Below are positions 24,213-35,221 of a stretch of 64,000 nt of DNA, in pieces (position 1 is the stretch's first letter; every line of letters starts with the position of its first letter). Both the position numbers and the translations under genes were made by a program. The stretch is from assembly GCA_963932145.1 (NCBI GenBank), contig OZ010580.1, positions 33,437,167 to 33,501,166 of the forward strand. The letters run 5' to 3'. Under the pieces are notes generated by a model. The model worked only from the letters and a program-made list of their open reading frames with translations, searched no databases and was not told the origin of the DNA. The DNA comes from Acanthosepion lycidas. Its lineage: Eukaryota > Mollusca > Cephalopoda > Sepiida > Sepiidae.

Positions 24213-26345
24213 TTAATCATTTCACCCCAAACAAGTAAACAGAGCCACTAACACACAGGGAGTTACTGAATGTGAAAGAATATAAGAAAAACATTATTAA
24301 GGAGTTAAAACAATAAAAGAACAGAATTTAAGAGGACAGAGGATAATGATTGACATTACATTTAAATTTTTGAAGATCAAGCTTGATTGGAAAGCAAGAA
24401 CCTGAAAGAGAGTTCCACAATTGAGAAGTGTATGAAAAGAAACTTACAGTTACATCTAGTCATTTTGACTGTAAAATAAGATCATACTTCCAATCTAGTA
24501 ATGTGTTTAAATTCATAGAGTCTAGGTACCATAGAGGAGAGTTCATCGGAACATTTACCATGAAAGTATTTATAGAAAAAGCACAGGGGAGCTACATTAT
24601 GGCAGTGGGAAAGTGACTGAAGCTGGGATGCCAGGCCAGGACCAATAACATTGCAAATTCTTTGGATTTTATCAAAAATTTCTAAATATGCAGCAGGAGC
24701 ATCAGAACACATATGGCAGCAATATTCTAAACATGGATGAATGGTAGACTTATAAATGTGTAAGATAGATTCTGGCAAGAAAAATTGTCTAGCATGACAC
24801 AGTGAACCAACCTTCGTAGCAGCGGACCTAGCAGTCAATTTAATATAATCTTTCCACTTCATGTCAGTGGAAAACGTTAGCCTGAGAAGGTGCAAAGTGG
24901 CACTCTCCGACTATGCTGATGGATGGCAGAAAAGGTTCTTTCAGACAATTAATAGATAGTAGTTTTATTTTGGAGTCATTAAAATTAACAAGTAATTCTT
25001 TGTCTTATTTAACAATATAGGTCATTTTTGAGATCAGCTGCCAATTTGACCTTATTGAACTACTCTATCTTACAACCATTTATTCTTGTCTTAATAGGAT
25101 CATTAGCATAGATACTGAGTTAAGAACTGATGACATCAGGATGGTCATTGATGGAAATTAGGAACAGCATAGATCCAAGGATAGAACCCTGGGGACACCT
25201 ACATTGATGCAAAACAATCTAGAAAAGTGACCATTCAAAACAACTTTCATTTTGCAATTTGATAAGAAAGACTGAATCAGTTCAAAAATTAATCCAGTAA
25301 TACCATAACCTTTTGACTTGTGAAGAAGACTAATATGTCAAACCCTGTTAAATGAATTCAAGATATTCAAAGCAACAGCCAAGTTTCAGCATTTTTATCT
25401 AAAGCTTGAGAGACTCTTTCAGCAATAATCATTAATACATCAGCAGTTGACCTAGAGAAGTGAAAGCCATATTGCTTATCCAAAAGAAAACTCTGAGAGG
25501 TGAAATGTTTAACCAATTCAGAGTTGATTAGAGCGTCTAGTACTTTGCCAAAAAGAGGTAGAAGACTAATAGTCCAATAAAAGGATCAGATGTTTCACCT
25601 GTGTTCTTAAAGACAGTAATGACAAAAGAGGATTTCCTACAACCAGAAAAGCAAAAAGCAGCAAGGCACTTGTACAGTTTAGAGAGAGCAGGAGCCAGTT
25701 TGGGAGCATATTTTTTAAGGACTATTGCAAGGATATTATCAATTCCACATGCTTTGTAGGTTATAATTTAGATATGATAGTAGAAACCATGGACAGAGGT
25801 ATATGCAAATTGCTCAATAGAGACTTAGCTCTAAATGAAAATTAAGTCAAGAGTAGAATGTGAAGAGAATTTACAAGCAAAACTTTCTGCTTTATCAATA
25901 GAAGTTAACAACTCAAATTGAGTGAAGAAGGGAGGGATATAAGATTTATTCTTATTTAAGATACTATTACTGATCTGCCAATAGTACAAAAGCCAAACTC
26001 ACTAAAAGCTATGAAGTGTCTCATTCTATCTGTAAACAAAGACTTAGTTTCTTTTAAGACACATTTACAATTATTATGAGCAGAATCAAATAGGTTTCTT
26101 TTGAGATTGGAAGTATTACACTGGTGCAGTCAGAAGAAATGATTCCTGTAGGCTATAGTGGCAGAACAGGCTGATGTGAAGCAGGGAGAAAATTATGGTT
26201 TTACCTGGTATTTCTGAGAAGAAACAAAAGCATCAATCCCAGCTTTTATCCAAGAAGAAACTTCTCAGGCACAGTTCTCAATAGGTGTGTTGTGATTCTC
26301 AATCTAAGGAGTATCTCGAAGAAAGTCACAGAACTGCTAATGAAA
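24213..26345 (-). mobile_element. Jockey-type LINE copy 2
   Basis: It has the same 3' signature as copy 1 (TTTTAATCATTTCACCCC at 24214) but keeps the C-terminal ~700 bp that copy 1 lost. At its 5' side the text is still coding-like at 26345 (linker between endonuclease and RT). The insertion is therefore 5'-truncated or its 5' part has diverged beyond recognition. It sits about 1.6 kb from copy 1 in the same orientation. Confidence 0.8.
24440..26345 (-). pseudogene. Jockey-type LINE ORF2: reverse transcriptase and C-terminus
   Basis: The C-terminal portion is open for 137 codons (24895-24482). It contains 'MKWKDYIKLTARSAATKVGS', 'YKSTIHPCLEYCCHMCSDAP' and 'VAPLCFFYKYFHGKCSDELS', the thumb/connection region typical of Jockey-like ORF2. 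Upstream, the palm motif is damaged: the YxDD box position near 25110 reads SIYAND. Further 5' are traces of the 'GSRDYWQ'-like linker. Stops are frequent before the palm. The preserved C-terminal frame is better kept than in the other copies, suggesting this copy is among the younger ones. Confidence 0.78.
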
Positions 26346-27567
26346 GAACCAATGACTGCCTCTGTGTCATATAACCCTGGCTATATGTACCAAATTCAAA
26401 GATCCATCCTCTTTTTCTTCCACCATGTTACTCATGTAAAATGAAGCAATGCTCCTCCTTCACCACAAACCTAGTCAGTGACATCAACCTCAAGAGAAAT
26501 TACTACTATCTAAAGAAGCTAACTGAGGACTAAAAGGAACTTCTCCAACAAAAACTGTTGATAAGATAATCAGATGCCTTTCTCCTAAGCTGAAATGTTG
26601 AACAGCCATTCTTCTAGATCCTCTGATAAAGTAAAACTGACAGCGAATCTTGAAAAGTGGCCTGATTATATTATGTTATATTCTGCTACGATTAGGTATT
26701 CTAATTCAAATTACATGTTGGACAGATGTGAAATGCCAAGAAAGCAAAACACAAAATAAAAAAGTTGTTTTCTGTGCATAGGCTCTGAGTATCACCTCCA
26801 GTCCACAAAACAAATCCCTGTAATAAATACAATAGCCAATCATGAATGTTCCTGCTGGAAAAAAGATGACCCTGAGGACCACCAGATTTGCTTAAAAGAA
26901 AGCTCCTCATAATAACCAGTACATTTGTGGGCCAGAAAGCCACCTGTCAGCATGCAAGCACATTGTTGCTGTCACTGCCATGATTACCACTTGCTGTCAT
27001 CACTCTGCAACACTTTAACCATCTACTCCAGACCTTCCTCATTGTCACCACTGTGAACTTGTCTTGTTGATGCCACATTTGACCAGAATCCAACAGACAT
27101 TCCACACAATTGACCAATCCCATTTTATTGATACCATATTCAACTAAAATCCAATAGAGATATCTAGCTTGTTCAACCATAACTGTTTACTCCAGGCCTC
27201 TCTTGTCATTACTACCATTACTCTGGCAACCAACATGCTTTACTATGAATCAACCCACCATCAAGACCTTGATTAGTATCCCACCTTACGAGGCAGTTCA
27301 TCAACATCTCAGCATCACATGACCACCAGCCCATCAAGACCATCACAGGTGTCAATTTCAACCTTAAAGAAAGGCATGCATCAAACCCCACCAATGGATA
27401 ACCAACTCCAGACCTATCCTCTGACTCCAACTGTGACCACGCTCAACCAACCCAAGAAATTGGTCAACTTCTGGCCCTACTGACAACACCCTTACACATA
27501 ATTGCTTTCCTGACCAGTAGTAACTAAGGGCCCACATATGAACAATTTTTGCCAGATTTCAAACAAC
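26346..27567. other. GC-richer unassigned repeat-like block
   Basis: Composition changes sharply here to C/A-rich on the plus strand from about 26950. The phrase CTACTCCAGACCTTCC (27023) recurs as TTTACTCCAGGCCTCTC (about 27187) and CAACTCCAGACCTATCC (about 27404). TTGATGCCACATTTGACCAGAATCCAACAGA (split here for reference only by position, 27067-27097) is echoed at 27127-27157. This is an imperfect, irregular tandem repeat. Minus-strand openings of 70-80 codons across it reflect its low stop content, not a recognised protein. Confidence 0.4.
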
Positions 27568-27602
27568 TATATATATATATATATAGATAGATAGATAGAT
27601 AG
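27568..27602. repeat. (AT)n(GATA)n microsatellite
   Basis: About 9 AT units followed by four to five GATA units, directly before the SINE. Confidence 0.9.
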
Positions 27603-27827
27603 CGAGACTCTTCGCAAGCCGAATTGAGTCACTGTCAGTCAGTGGGCGTGTTTCCAAAAATAAATATGCTAAAAATCCAACTTCATCCCGACCGTGCGCC
27701 GACAGCTTAGTGGTAGAATATCTGCCTGATACCAATTCAGTCGGGTTTCGATCCTAGCTAGAGGCAACAGGATGTCTAGCCGCACTGATGAGCTGTGATA
27801 CAGCGAAACAGTCTGTCTGTGGATGAG

Positions 27828-27830
<3 letters not shown>
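27603..27830 (+). repeat. tRNA-derived SINE
   Basis: The element carries an RNA polymerase III A box, AGCTTAGTGGTAGAAT (27704-27719), and a B-box-like GGGTTTCGATCCT (27743-27755) about 40 bp later, as in a tRNA gene. Base pairing expected for a working tRNA is not present and the B box has an extra T. A unique body of about 75 bp follows (CTGTGATACAG hairpin, then AGTCTGTCTGTGGATGAG), and the 3' end runs into a (TA)n tract. About 100 bp upstream of the A box (27603-27690) is also part of the GC-richer unit. Arg/other tRNA-derived SINEs of this style are known in octopus and squid; the exact family is not determined. Confidence 0.72.

Positions 27831-27879
<49 letters not shown>
27829..27879. 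repeat. (TA)n tract at SINE 3' end
   Basis: About 25 TA units abut the SINE tail, consistent with a SINE ending in, or seeding, a dinucleotide repeat. Confidence 0.92.
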
Positions 27880-27880
<1 letters not shown>

Positions 27881-27979
27881 CATGCACATTTGATGAATGC
27901 ATGTTGTTGAAAACTTAATCCTTATTTGTTCCATTCCTTTGCAACCAAACACTTGTTAGAATATATTATATAGATCTGT

Positions 27980-28530
27980 TGCTTGCATGTTTATAAATCT
28001 ACCATTCGTCTATGCATTGAATATTGCTGCCACATCTGGTCTGTTGCTCTTGCTATATGTCTAGAGATACTTGATAAAATCAAAAGAAGGGTCTATAATG
28101 TTATGATGACTTATCATAACTTCAGCCACTTTCTCACCAACGTAATGTGGTTTCCCTACAAATATTTTCATGCCAATTTTTCTAATGAGCTTTCTTTCTT
28201 GGTACCTCGACTGCATGAATTTAAGCATAGTACTAGATTGGCAATTAGGTCTCATCGTATTACTGTTGAAATAGCTAGATGTAAACATGAGTTACATTTA
28301 TTCTAATACTTTCTTTTCTTGCACTTTTTGCCTGTCTAAATCTCTTCCAGTTTCTTGCTCCCTTCTTCAAAAATTCAAATGCAATGTCAATTGCCATTTT
28401 TTTTGTCTTGCTGAATCCTTTTTTTTGTTAATGTCCTTTCTACTTACGAACATTTTTTCATTTTCTTTCACTCTCAGTAATCCCTTGCATCTTAGTGGCA
28501 TTATTGATTTACTTGGGGGTGAAAGGATAA
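27980..28530 (+). mobile_element. Jockey-type LINE, 3' end fragment
   Basis: Plus-strand ORF2 C-terminus: HVYKSTIRLCIEYCCHIWS (27983-28040), a tract equivalent to the 'NVAPLCFFYKYFHGK' segment of copy 2 (here MWFPYKYFHANFSNELS), 'RLHEFKHSTRLAIRSHRITV' and then 3' UTR text ending GGGGGTGAAAGGATAAAAAA. It shares the C-terminal domain with copies 2, 3 and 5, is 5'-truncated, and has one 107-codon open stretch. Confidence 0.78.
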
Positions 28531-29048
28531 AAAACCCTAAAAAAAAAATACTTTTTTTCTCTTATTTCTCTATTTCTATTTGGATTGAATATACTTAAAT
28601 ATACAGGTTATTGTGTTTCTTTCTCTTCAAAAGATCTCACCCATCCTGGTGTAATATCGTGGATATAATCATAATCACCACAGCTGGATATCTTTTTGTC
28701 CTGCATTTTAAGAATCAATGATTCTTTTTAAAAATTATGTGTTCATTCATTTTTTTTTTTTAAGACAAATTTGTCTTTTTCTGTAATGATATGACAATTT
28801 TGTTTGATCTTTTACTCCAAAGGATTTGTATAATTGATCTTGAATGATTATATACCAATGTGAGGATACATAAAGATGCATGAAAGATATTTGCACTCCT
28901 GAAAAATGTTAAATGATGTTCTTTTTATATTATTTTTCTTAAAATATAGTTCTGTTTCACTCTAAAATTCTAATTTAACTGCAATTTTGCACTGGCTGTA
29001 TAAAATTCTTGAATGATAATCTGTTATCATTCAAAATACCAAACTGAT

Positions 29049-29173
29049 TTAATTCACTTGTAGATCCATGGACCACTGTTTGGGAGCCTCTCTCTGGAGA
29101 AGTCTGAGGATTTCATGGTTGGGTAAACCCAGCCACTTTCCACGTCCTGCATTTTCATAGGGAGTTAGCAACC
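29049..29173 (-). CDS. Candidate host exon, product unknown
   Basis: On the minus strand a splice-acceptor-like TGTGTTTTCTAG (plus 29185-29174) is followed by an open frame reading LLTPYENAGRGKWLGLPN, then HEILRLLQREAPKQWSMDLQ, V, N and a stop at 29051-29049. The composition is balanced and protein-like, with none of the K/I/N/F bias of chance frames nearby, and it matches no repeat in the window. Alternatively the exon ends at CAA|gtgaat just before the stop. If terminal, it is the last exon of a gene lying to the right on the minus strand. The codon phase implies that the upstream exon ends in one base of a split codon. I do not recognise the protein; a small mitochondrial or housekeeping protein is a guess only. 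Confidence 0.4.
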
Positions 29174-29732
29174 CTAGAAAACACATATTATAAAAATTTT
29201 AAATTCAGTACAAAAATAAAATGTTAAAAAGTTAATTTATTTTATACAGAGAGTATAATCATACTGCTGCTTCTTTCATTATTTTAATTTAAATATTAAG
29301 AAAAATATTGACATAAAAAATATCAGTTACCTGTATTAAAAAAATATCTGCTTTTGAAGAGAAAAATAAAGTATTTTGAGATACATAAATAAAAGTTCAA
29401 AATTTTATAAAAATGCTGAATATTTAATTGAAAATAATTCTTAATTTTAAAATATACGCTTGTTTTTAAATATTTATTTTCAAAAAAATTAAAAATGTAA
29501 TTTTCTGATTTTAGAAAATAAAATTAAAATGTTTTAACAATGTGTACATGTTTTTTTTTTTTAATTGAATCCAGAATAAAATCTAAATTTACTGGATCTT
29601 TAGGTATTATAGGTTTAAGGAATATAGATTTCGATCATATAAATGATTTGGTGCTCGAAATTATTTGGAGAAGTTAAACTTAAAAATAAACAAAGTCATC
29701 TGAACGATTTCTCGTTTATTTAAACAAAACAA

Positions 29733-29804
29733 GTACTCGTGTTTTGATGACGTCATGAATGTAGTCTATCTTACTAAACAGGTACACGTGTTTTGATGAC
29801 GTCA
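29733..29804 (+). promoter_or_regulatory. Duplicated E-box + CRE promoter module
   Basis: Two copies of a 23-bp unit, 29733-29755 and 29782-29804, differ at one base and are 49 bp apart. Each has an E-box-like hexamer (CTCGTG at 29736-29741; the perfect palindrome CACGTG at 29785-29790), a TTTTGA spacer and the perfect CRE palindrome TGACGTCA (29748-29755; 29797-29804). CRE is bound by CREB/ATF-type bZIP proteins and CACGTG by bHLH proteins such as USF, MYC/MAX or MITF/TFEB. The second CRE ends 20 bp before the exon's ATG. Confidence 0.75.
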
Positions 29805-29824
29805 AACTCGCAGCTCAAAACATC

Positions 29825-29875
29825 ATGGCCACCCACCACCGACCGTCAGCCGGTCAAGGAAAGAAGAAGGTTCAG
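29825..29875 (+). CDS. Probable first coding exon, product unknown
   Basis: ATG at 29825 has a strong start context (ATCATGG). It reads MATHHRPSAGQGKKKVQ for exactly 17 codons and then meets a splice donor, CAG|GTTTGT at 29875/29876, so the exon ends in phase 0. It is a basic, disordered N-terminus, too short to identify. Supporting context is the duplicated E-box/CRE module immediately upstream, the CpG-rich surroundings and the absence of repeats for over 1 kb on either side. The next exon is not recognisable within the window, which would imply a long first intron (tens of kb). A candidate acceptor at 30493/30494 (TTTTTTCTTCAG|AAGGTCGAG) leads to a low-complexity frame and is not convincing. 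Confidence 0.55.
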
Positions 29876-31900
29876 GTTTGTACCTTTTTATTGTTTATTA
29901 TACTCTTGAACATGTATGATACCTTCGAGGTGATCCCCCCACATCTTCTTCTGTAAAATATTTTGTTTTCGTAATAGTAGCAAACCGATTGATGCCTTCG
30001 ATTAGCGTCATGTTTTTATCAGTCCCTCATTTTCGTCTTGTCTACCTCTCTCTATGTACCGCTCTTTTGGTTGTTTCAAAACATGCGCTTAAAGAATAAT
30101 GATCTATCCATAGCCAGTTGGATTATCTGTGAAAAAGAATAGTGGGTCGGCTTATCTCGACAAGTGAAAGTATAAATGTTAATAAAAGCAAAGAAAATAA
30201 ACATCAAATCGAGGTTTCTCGGTGTAAAACTGTCTTCCCAATGCCTGCTTCCTCCTAAAAAAGTAAAAGCTTATTTTTCAACTTAATCTGACGGGTTGCC
30301 TCCTTTTTCCTAATTTTATTTTTTTCTATTCAGATATAAATGTCCTTAAATTGAATAATAGTGTCTTGTTGTTAAAATCATAATGTTTAATTATTTTTAT
30401 GCGTTTATGTTGTTCATCTATGTTGTCCCTGTGGTTAAACGTTCATCATCAATAAATAAATACACATCTCGTATGTTTGTATTTTTTCTTCAGAAGGTCG
30501 AGAAAGAAGAACGGATTATTTTTCCTTCGTCTGTGTTTTTTTTTCTTATTTTTTATCTAGTAAATTTAGAATTTATTATTAATAATACCACATATCATTA
30601 TGAATAAGAAATAAAAAAAATCGTACACACCATCATAAAAATAAAGAAAAAAAAATAACCATTTGCAAATAACAAAGGTAGAATTTAACGAGTGCACTAG
30701 GGTCCCGTATAGGGAGAGTTCTCTAATTCTTTTACCTTGTACAGAAAAAAAGTGGGGAGTAAGAAGTATTATTAGCATTTGCTTGGCTGTGTGTTATAAA
30801 TTTTAAGTGACATCCAAACGTAATATTGACAATTATTTAAATGAATAACGAAACTAAAACTAAGTCAAAATAAAAAAGGAGAAAATATTCATCAGTAGTA
30901 ATCCTTATTCAATATTCATTGTTGCAACCTGTCAAATGTGCATCGTCCTTATTACAATTCTCTATTTCGCTTTTTAGATTTCAGTTTCGGAAAAAAAATT
31001 GGAACTCCTTACCCTTCCCTTTGCTTTTTACTTACATAACTTGGAACTCCACCAACCTTATCGTTACGGTCATCCACTTATAACATACTTGACAATTTTT
31101 TTATTTTTTTTTCAAGATGTATTTTGTTTTGTTGTTTATAAATTTTTTTGGAAGACTCCACATTTGTTTTCAACTCTGATCGGGTATAAAGGAAAAAGGA
31201 ACATAGTTTTTCCTTCATTTCATATTAAATTTTATTTATTTATCCCTCCGACCCATCTAGTATTTTCCGGCCCGTTTTTCATCTCTCACGGGTGATAAAC
31301 AACAAAACATTCAACTCCTAAACTCCTCTATATACAATAATAATAATATACTCTCTTGATAACTTTGTGTTTATAACTTAAGACATGTGATCAGACTCGG
31401 ACAATAATACAAAAATGTTTTCCTCTATTATTTTCTTTCGAAAATTGCTTTCAATTTGTTTACAAAAAATATAATTACTAAGAACTTTGCCACTTATCGA
31501 AACATTTACATAGTAATTTGCAATCTAAGTTATACAAATATTCTACTAAAATATCTTTGTTTACTTTGGTACTAGTTTAAGAAATCCGTTAATTTTGTGA
31601 AGTTTAAAGTAAAAAAAGTCAATGCTTTTCTGAGAACTAAAACTTGGTTCATTTACTGAACATAAAAAAATTAAAACCAGCAATTAAACAAAAACTAATA
31701 TTTTTTAGACTGAAGCTCAAAGTTTTTTGGTTTCATTATTTTTATTTTTTGGTTACCACACTTTTAATTACTTTTTTCTTATGAACAAATTATCAAACAT
31801 TTCCCCATCGTACGCAAATAAAAATGTATTTACTCTCTCTATCCGTATATCCTTCTCTAAGCAGTACAATGAAAAAGTTTAAAACCGCTCAATAAAATTA

Positions 31901-34900
31901 TCAGAATTAGATAAAAGTTTGATTTGCTCTCTAGTTTGTATCCTCCTATTTTAATTGATTATTCCTCTGTAATGTTTCCATTTCGTATAACAAGTATTTT
32001 ATTATTATATTATTATCATCGACCATAAACCAAACCAAACTGATTTAAAATTTAACTAAAAAGTACAAGTAATTTGCTGATTTGTTAATTTGTCAGTTTT
32101 TAAATTTTCAAGTAAAATCTAGATTTGTAATAATACTAGAGAAAAATATCTTGTGAATAGGTATAAATATCTTTCAAGATTTAGTTACAGTTTCATTTAA
32201 AATGTAAAAATGTAATCTTTAATACTAGTAATTAAAACTTGCAAAATGACTACTTTGCTTGCATAATTGCATGCCCACTTAAAAACTCTCACCGTCACTT
32301 GAAGCCTTAAGGCATATCGAATTTTTTTTCTAATGTTCTATTGGCTTTGTTGTCTCATGAACAGAGAATAATTTTAAAGATAATGTAATTTATCATACTT
32401 TTTCTTGCTTCAGACAATTTAAACTCAAGTGGGTAATGTCATCCAACAGTTAACACTTTTTTAACCTAAATGTTTTTTTATCTGTTAACTTAAATGATCT
32501 GTTCAAATTGATCTGAAAGTTTTCAGATTTAGGTTCTTTATAGACTGATACATTTCAATATTTTATGTGCTTTATGAAAATGTCTAATATCTCTAATACA
32601 TTCAAATAATATTCACAAAACTACATTTCCAATTGGGCTTGAATGCATTGTGTCTGTTTCTTATCTAGAAGAACATTGTTATTTACTTTTTAGTCCAGAT
32701 TCCTATACCTTAACTCTAAGTCTGTAAAATGACACATTTATAAATTATTATCTTTTGAAACATAATATTGATTTTAATTGTGAAGTTGTATTTTTTTTTA
32801 TTTAGAAAGTTTTGCTAATTTTAAGTTTTTATACTTCTATTAAAAAATAAAACTATAAAATTTAAATTTTAATATTTTAGCACATATACTTGTGACTTTA
32901 AAAGAAATTAATAATAAGAAAGGAAAATGAAGAACTAATTTGTTAATTGTTCGATACCAGTATGTAAAGTTAAAATATATTCGGATTATTTTTTTGTTAT
33001 TTTTGCCAATTCTTCCAAGCAAATTAATCAATTCAGTGATGGGCTTATATAAATGGAAAACTTGAAAAAATATCTTAGATCTCAATGGGTAACTTTTCAG
33101 CACAATCCTATATGTAAAAGGAACTTTATATTAAGATATGTTGATGAAGAAGTAGGTCAGCTTTTCTTTTTTATTCATATAAATTTGTAACATCATTCTG
33201 TTATCAAAATGACCTTATGTCACCTTTCATAAATTCTATGTTTTCTTATAATGATTCTAGTTTTGATTCATTGAATTATTAGGTATTTTTTTCTTGTTGA
33301 AACTGCTGAGAAGACAAGGGATGTGACATAGAATAAAACAAGCAGTAGTTTGATGGTGACAGATTATATACTGCATGCAGAAGAACTTCCTATTCCAGCT
33401 CCCTGATTGTTTACAATATGAGGATGGACATTGTCATGCATGCAGCAGATTTGCCAGTATACATAATTGCCCAGAAAGAAGGCATTTTCTGTTTTAATTC
33501 AAAGTTAAATAATATGTTTCTAATTTTTCTGCTGTATCTTTCAAAAGTTTTTTCCAATTTATCAATTTTAAATGTTATGAAGTCTTGCAGAGTATTTTTT
33601 TTCTTTGAGCTCAAACATGCTTTTTTATACTTTACAAACAATTTCTGGCATTTTATTGTACTTGCTGAATCATTGCCATAAATTTTAGAAGTTGTCTAAC
33701 TTCCAATACACTTTTCCCCAAATTAATCAGGAAGAGTAAATTGTGTCAAATGTTCATTTTATATCAGGCATGATTTTCAACGGAGTAAAATTAACACATT
33801 TTTTTTAAATTGCATACATATATATATGCATAAGCAGAACTGAGTAAATATCAGACATTTCTAAAATTTCCTTAATATTGTACAAAGATGGGACAAGGAA
33901 TCTTTGTATCCACCATACAATTTTATATCTTGATGAAAATAAAAACTACATTTTATTTATGTTTTATTTTAATTATGGGACACTTGATTTTTTTTCTTTT
34001 ACTTATGGGTAGGAACATAAAATCTTTTACAGCAAGACTTTGTTTTCTTTAGATTTCTCTGAAGGATATTTTGTTTGAATATGAAGAGTCTAGTAGGTTT
34101 ACAAACTGAATGCAAATTATGTAATTAGGGCTTAGATGATGTAAAATTTAAAGTTCTGAAATTAATACTCTAGTATGAAGATTTGTATCTTTTTTTCTTA
34201 TCTAATTATTGGATAACATTTTTATAATGACTTCTATTGAACTATTGAGAAATAACATATACTGTCTTTCAATTACTGTCTTAGCTTGCAGTTATAAAAC
34301 TATGAAAATTACTGATTCTCTTTATTCCCAATTTTTTACATATTGCATTGAAATTGCTTGAGTGTCATTTTAATCTCTTTAATTATATGGTGAAAAACCC
34401 TCATACCATATGATAATTCTGTATGGGTCAGACTTTAATTATGAGTGATTTAAAATAATATTCTTGCATCGAATCAAATTGAAGGTTAAGTTATGCCATA
34501 GCTATGAAATTGCTCTAAGCAATTATCATGATACCTGGCTTCATCTGGAAGCAAAGGAAGAGCATTATTGCTTGTATTCTCCCGAGGATGTGTCATTATG
34601 CATGTATACAGTTTGATTAGAATTAAAGCTCATGCAGTGTGCTGATATGAATTATATGCATCTGTAATGATTAAATTAACAGATATATTTAGTATTATCA
34701 CAGCTGTTTTCTATTTGCAAGATATAAAATATGCTTATTTTTCTGGTTCAACAAGATAAAATATCATGAAACTATTTCATGTTATAGTATGGTCATCAGT
34801 AAAAATTGCTCTGTCATTTTGTTCATTTAGACTGAAATATTTACAAATCATTAAAAAAAAATGTTCATAACTCTTGGGTAGAAGATTTACTTTCAGTGCA

Positions 34901-35221
34901 TGTGCTGGTGGTAGTAATTGGATAAGAAGTTGTGGAATATCTATCAGTTCTTAGTGCCTAATTAATAGAGTTATTGGAAAAAGTGGCAATTAAAACTAAT
35001 AAAAAATACAAGCTGAGCTTAGAATAATATTCTTGACATTGCAGGTAATTTCATTTTCTGTAATTATAGCACATATATACTGTGATTTGCATTTATCTAA
35101 CAGTTTTAAGTTTTGACATGAAGTATTTTCATTATTTCACAAATTATTTGAACTAGCACTCTTATCTTTTTATTTATTTTCTTTTTATCACATTATTTCA
35201 GTTCTTTGGTCTTCTTCCGGT
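31901..35221. other. AT-rich, probably intronic
   Basis: No repeat family or gene recognised. Around 33300-33480 and 34480-34690 the composition is more balanced. The latter holds homeodomain/POU-like words (ATATGCAT, TAATGATTAAATTA) and might be a conserved non-coding element. Long A/T runs elsewhere. Confidence 0.45.

Larger units (their letters stand above)
29600..31900. other. CpG-rich, promoter-like domain
   Basis: CpG dinucleotides are rare across most of the window but frequent here, for example 29700-29880, 29990-30350 and 31040-31290 (GATTAGCGTC, GTCGGCTTATCTCGAC, TTCCGGCCCG). Recognised transposon sequence is absent. This is expected for a germline-unmethylated promoter and first-intron region. 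Open frames at 30383-30607, 30566-30778 and 30999-31295 lack recognisable motifs and are not called as genes. Confidence 0.6.

Noticed and set aside
27704-27755. Functional tRNA gene
   Set aside because: A and B boxes are present but the cloverleaf pairing fails, the B box has an extra base, and the unit has a SINE body and (TA)n tail.
30494-30607. Second exon after the 29825 exon
   Set aside because: The acceptor motif is acceptable, but the frame soon becomes F/L/I-rich low complexity and has no donor; likely chance.
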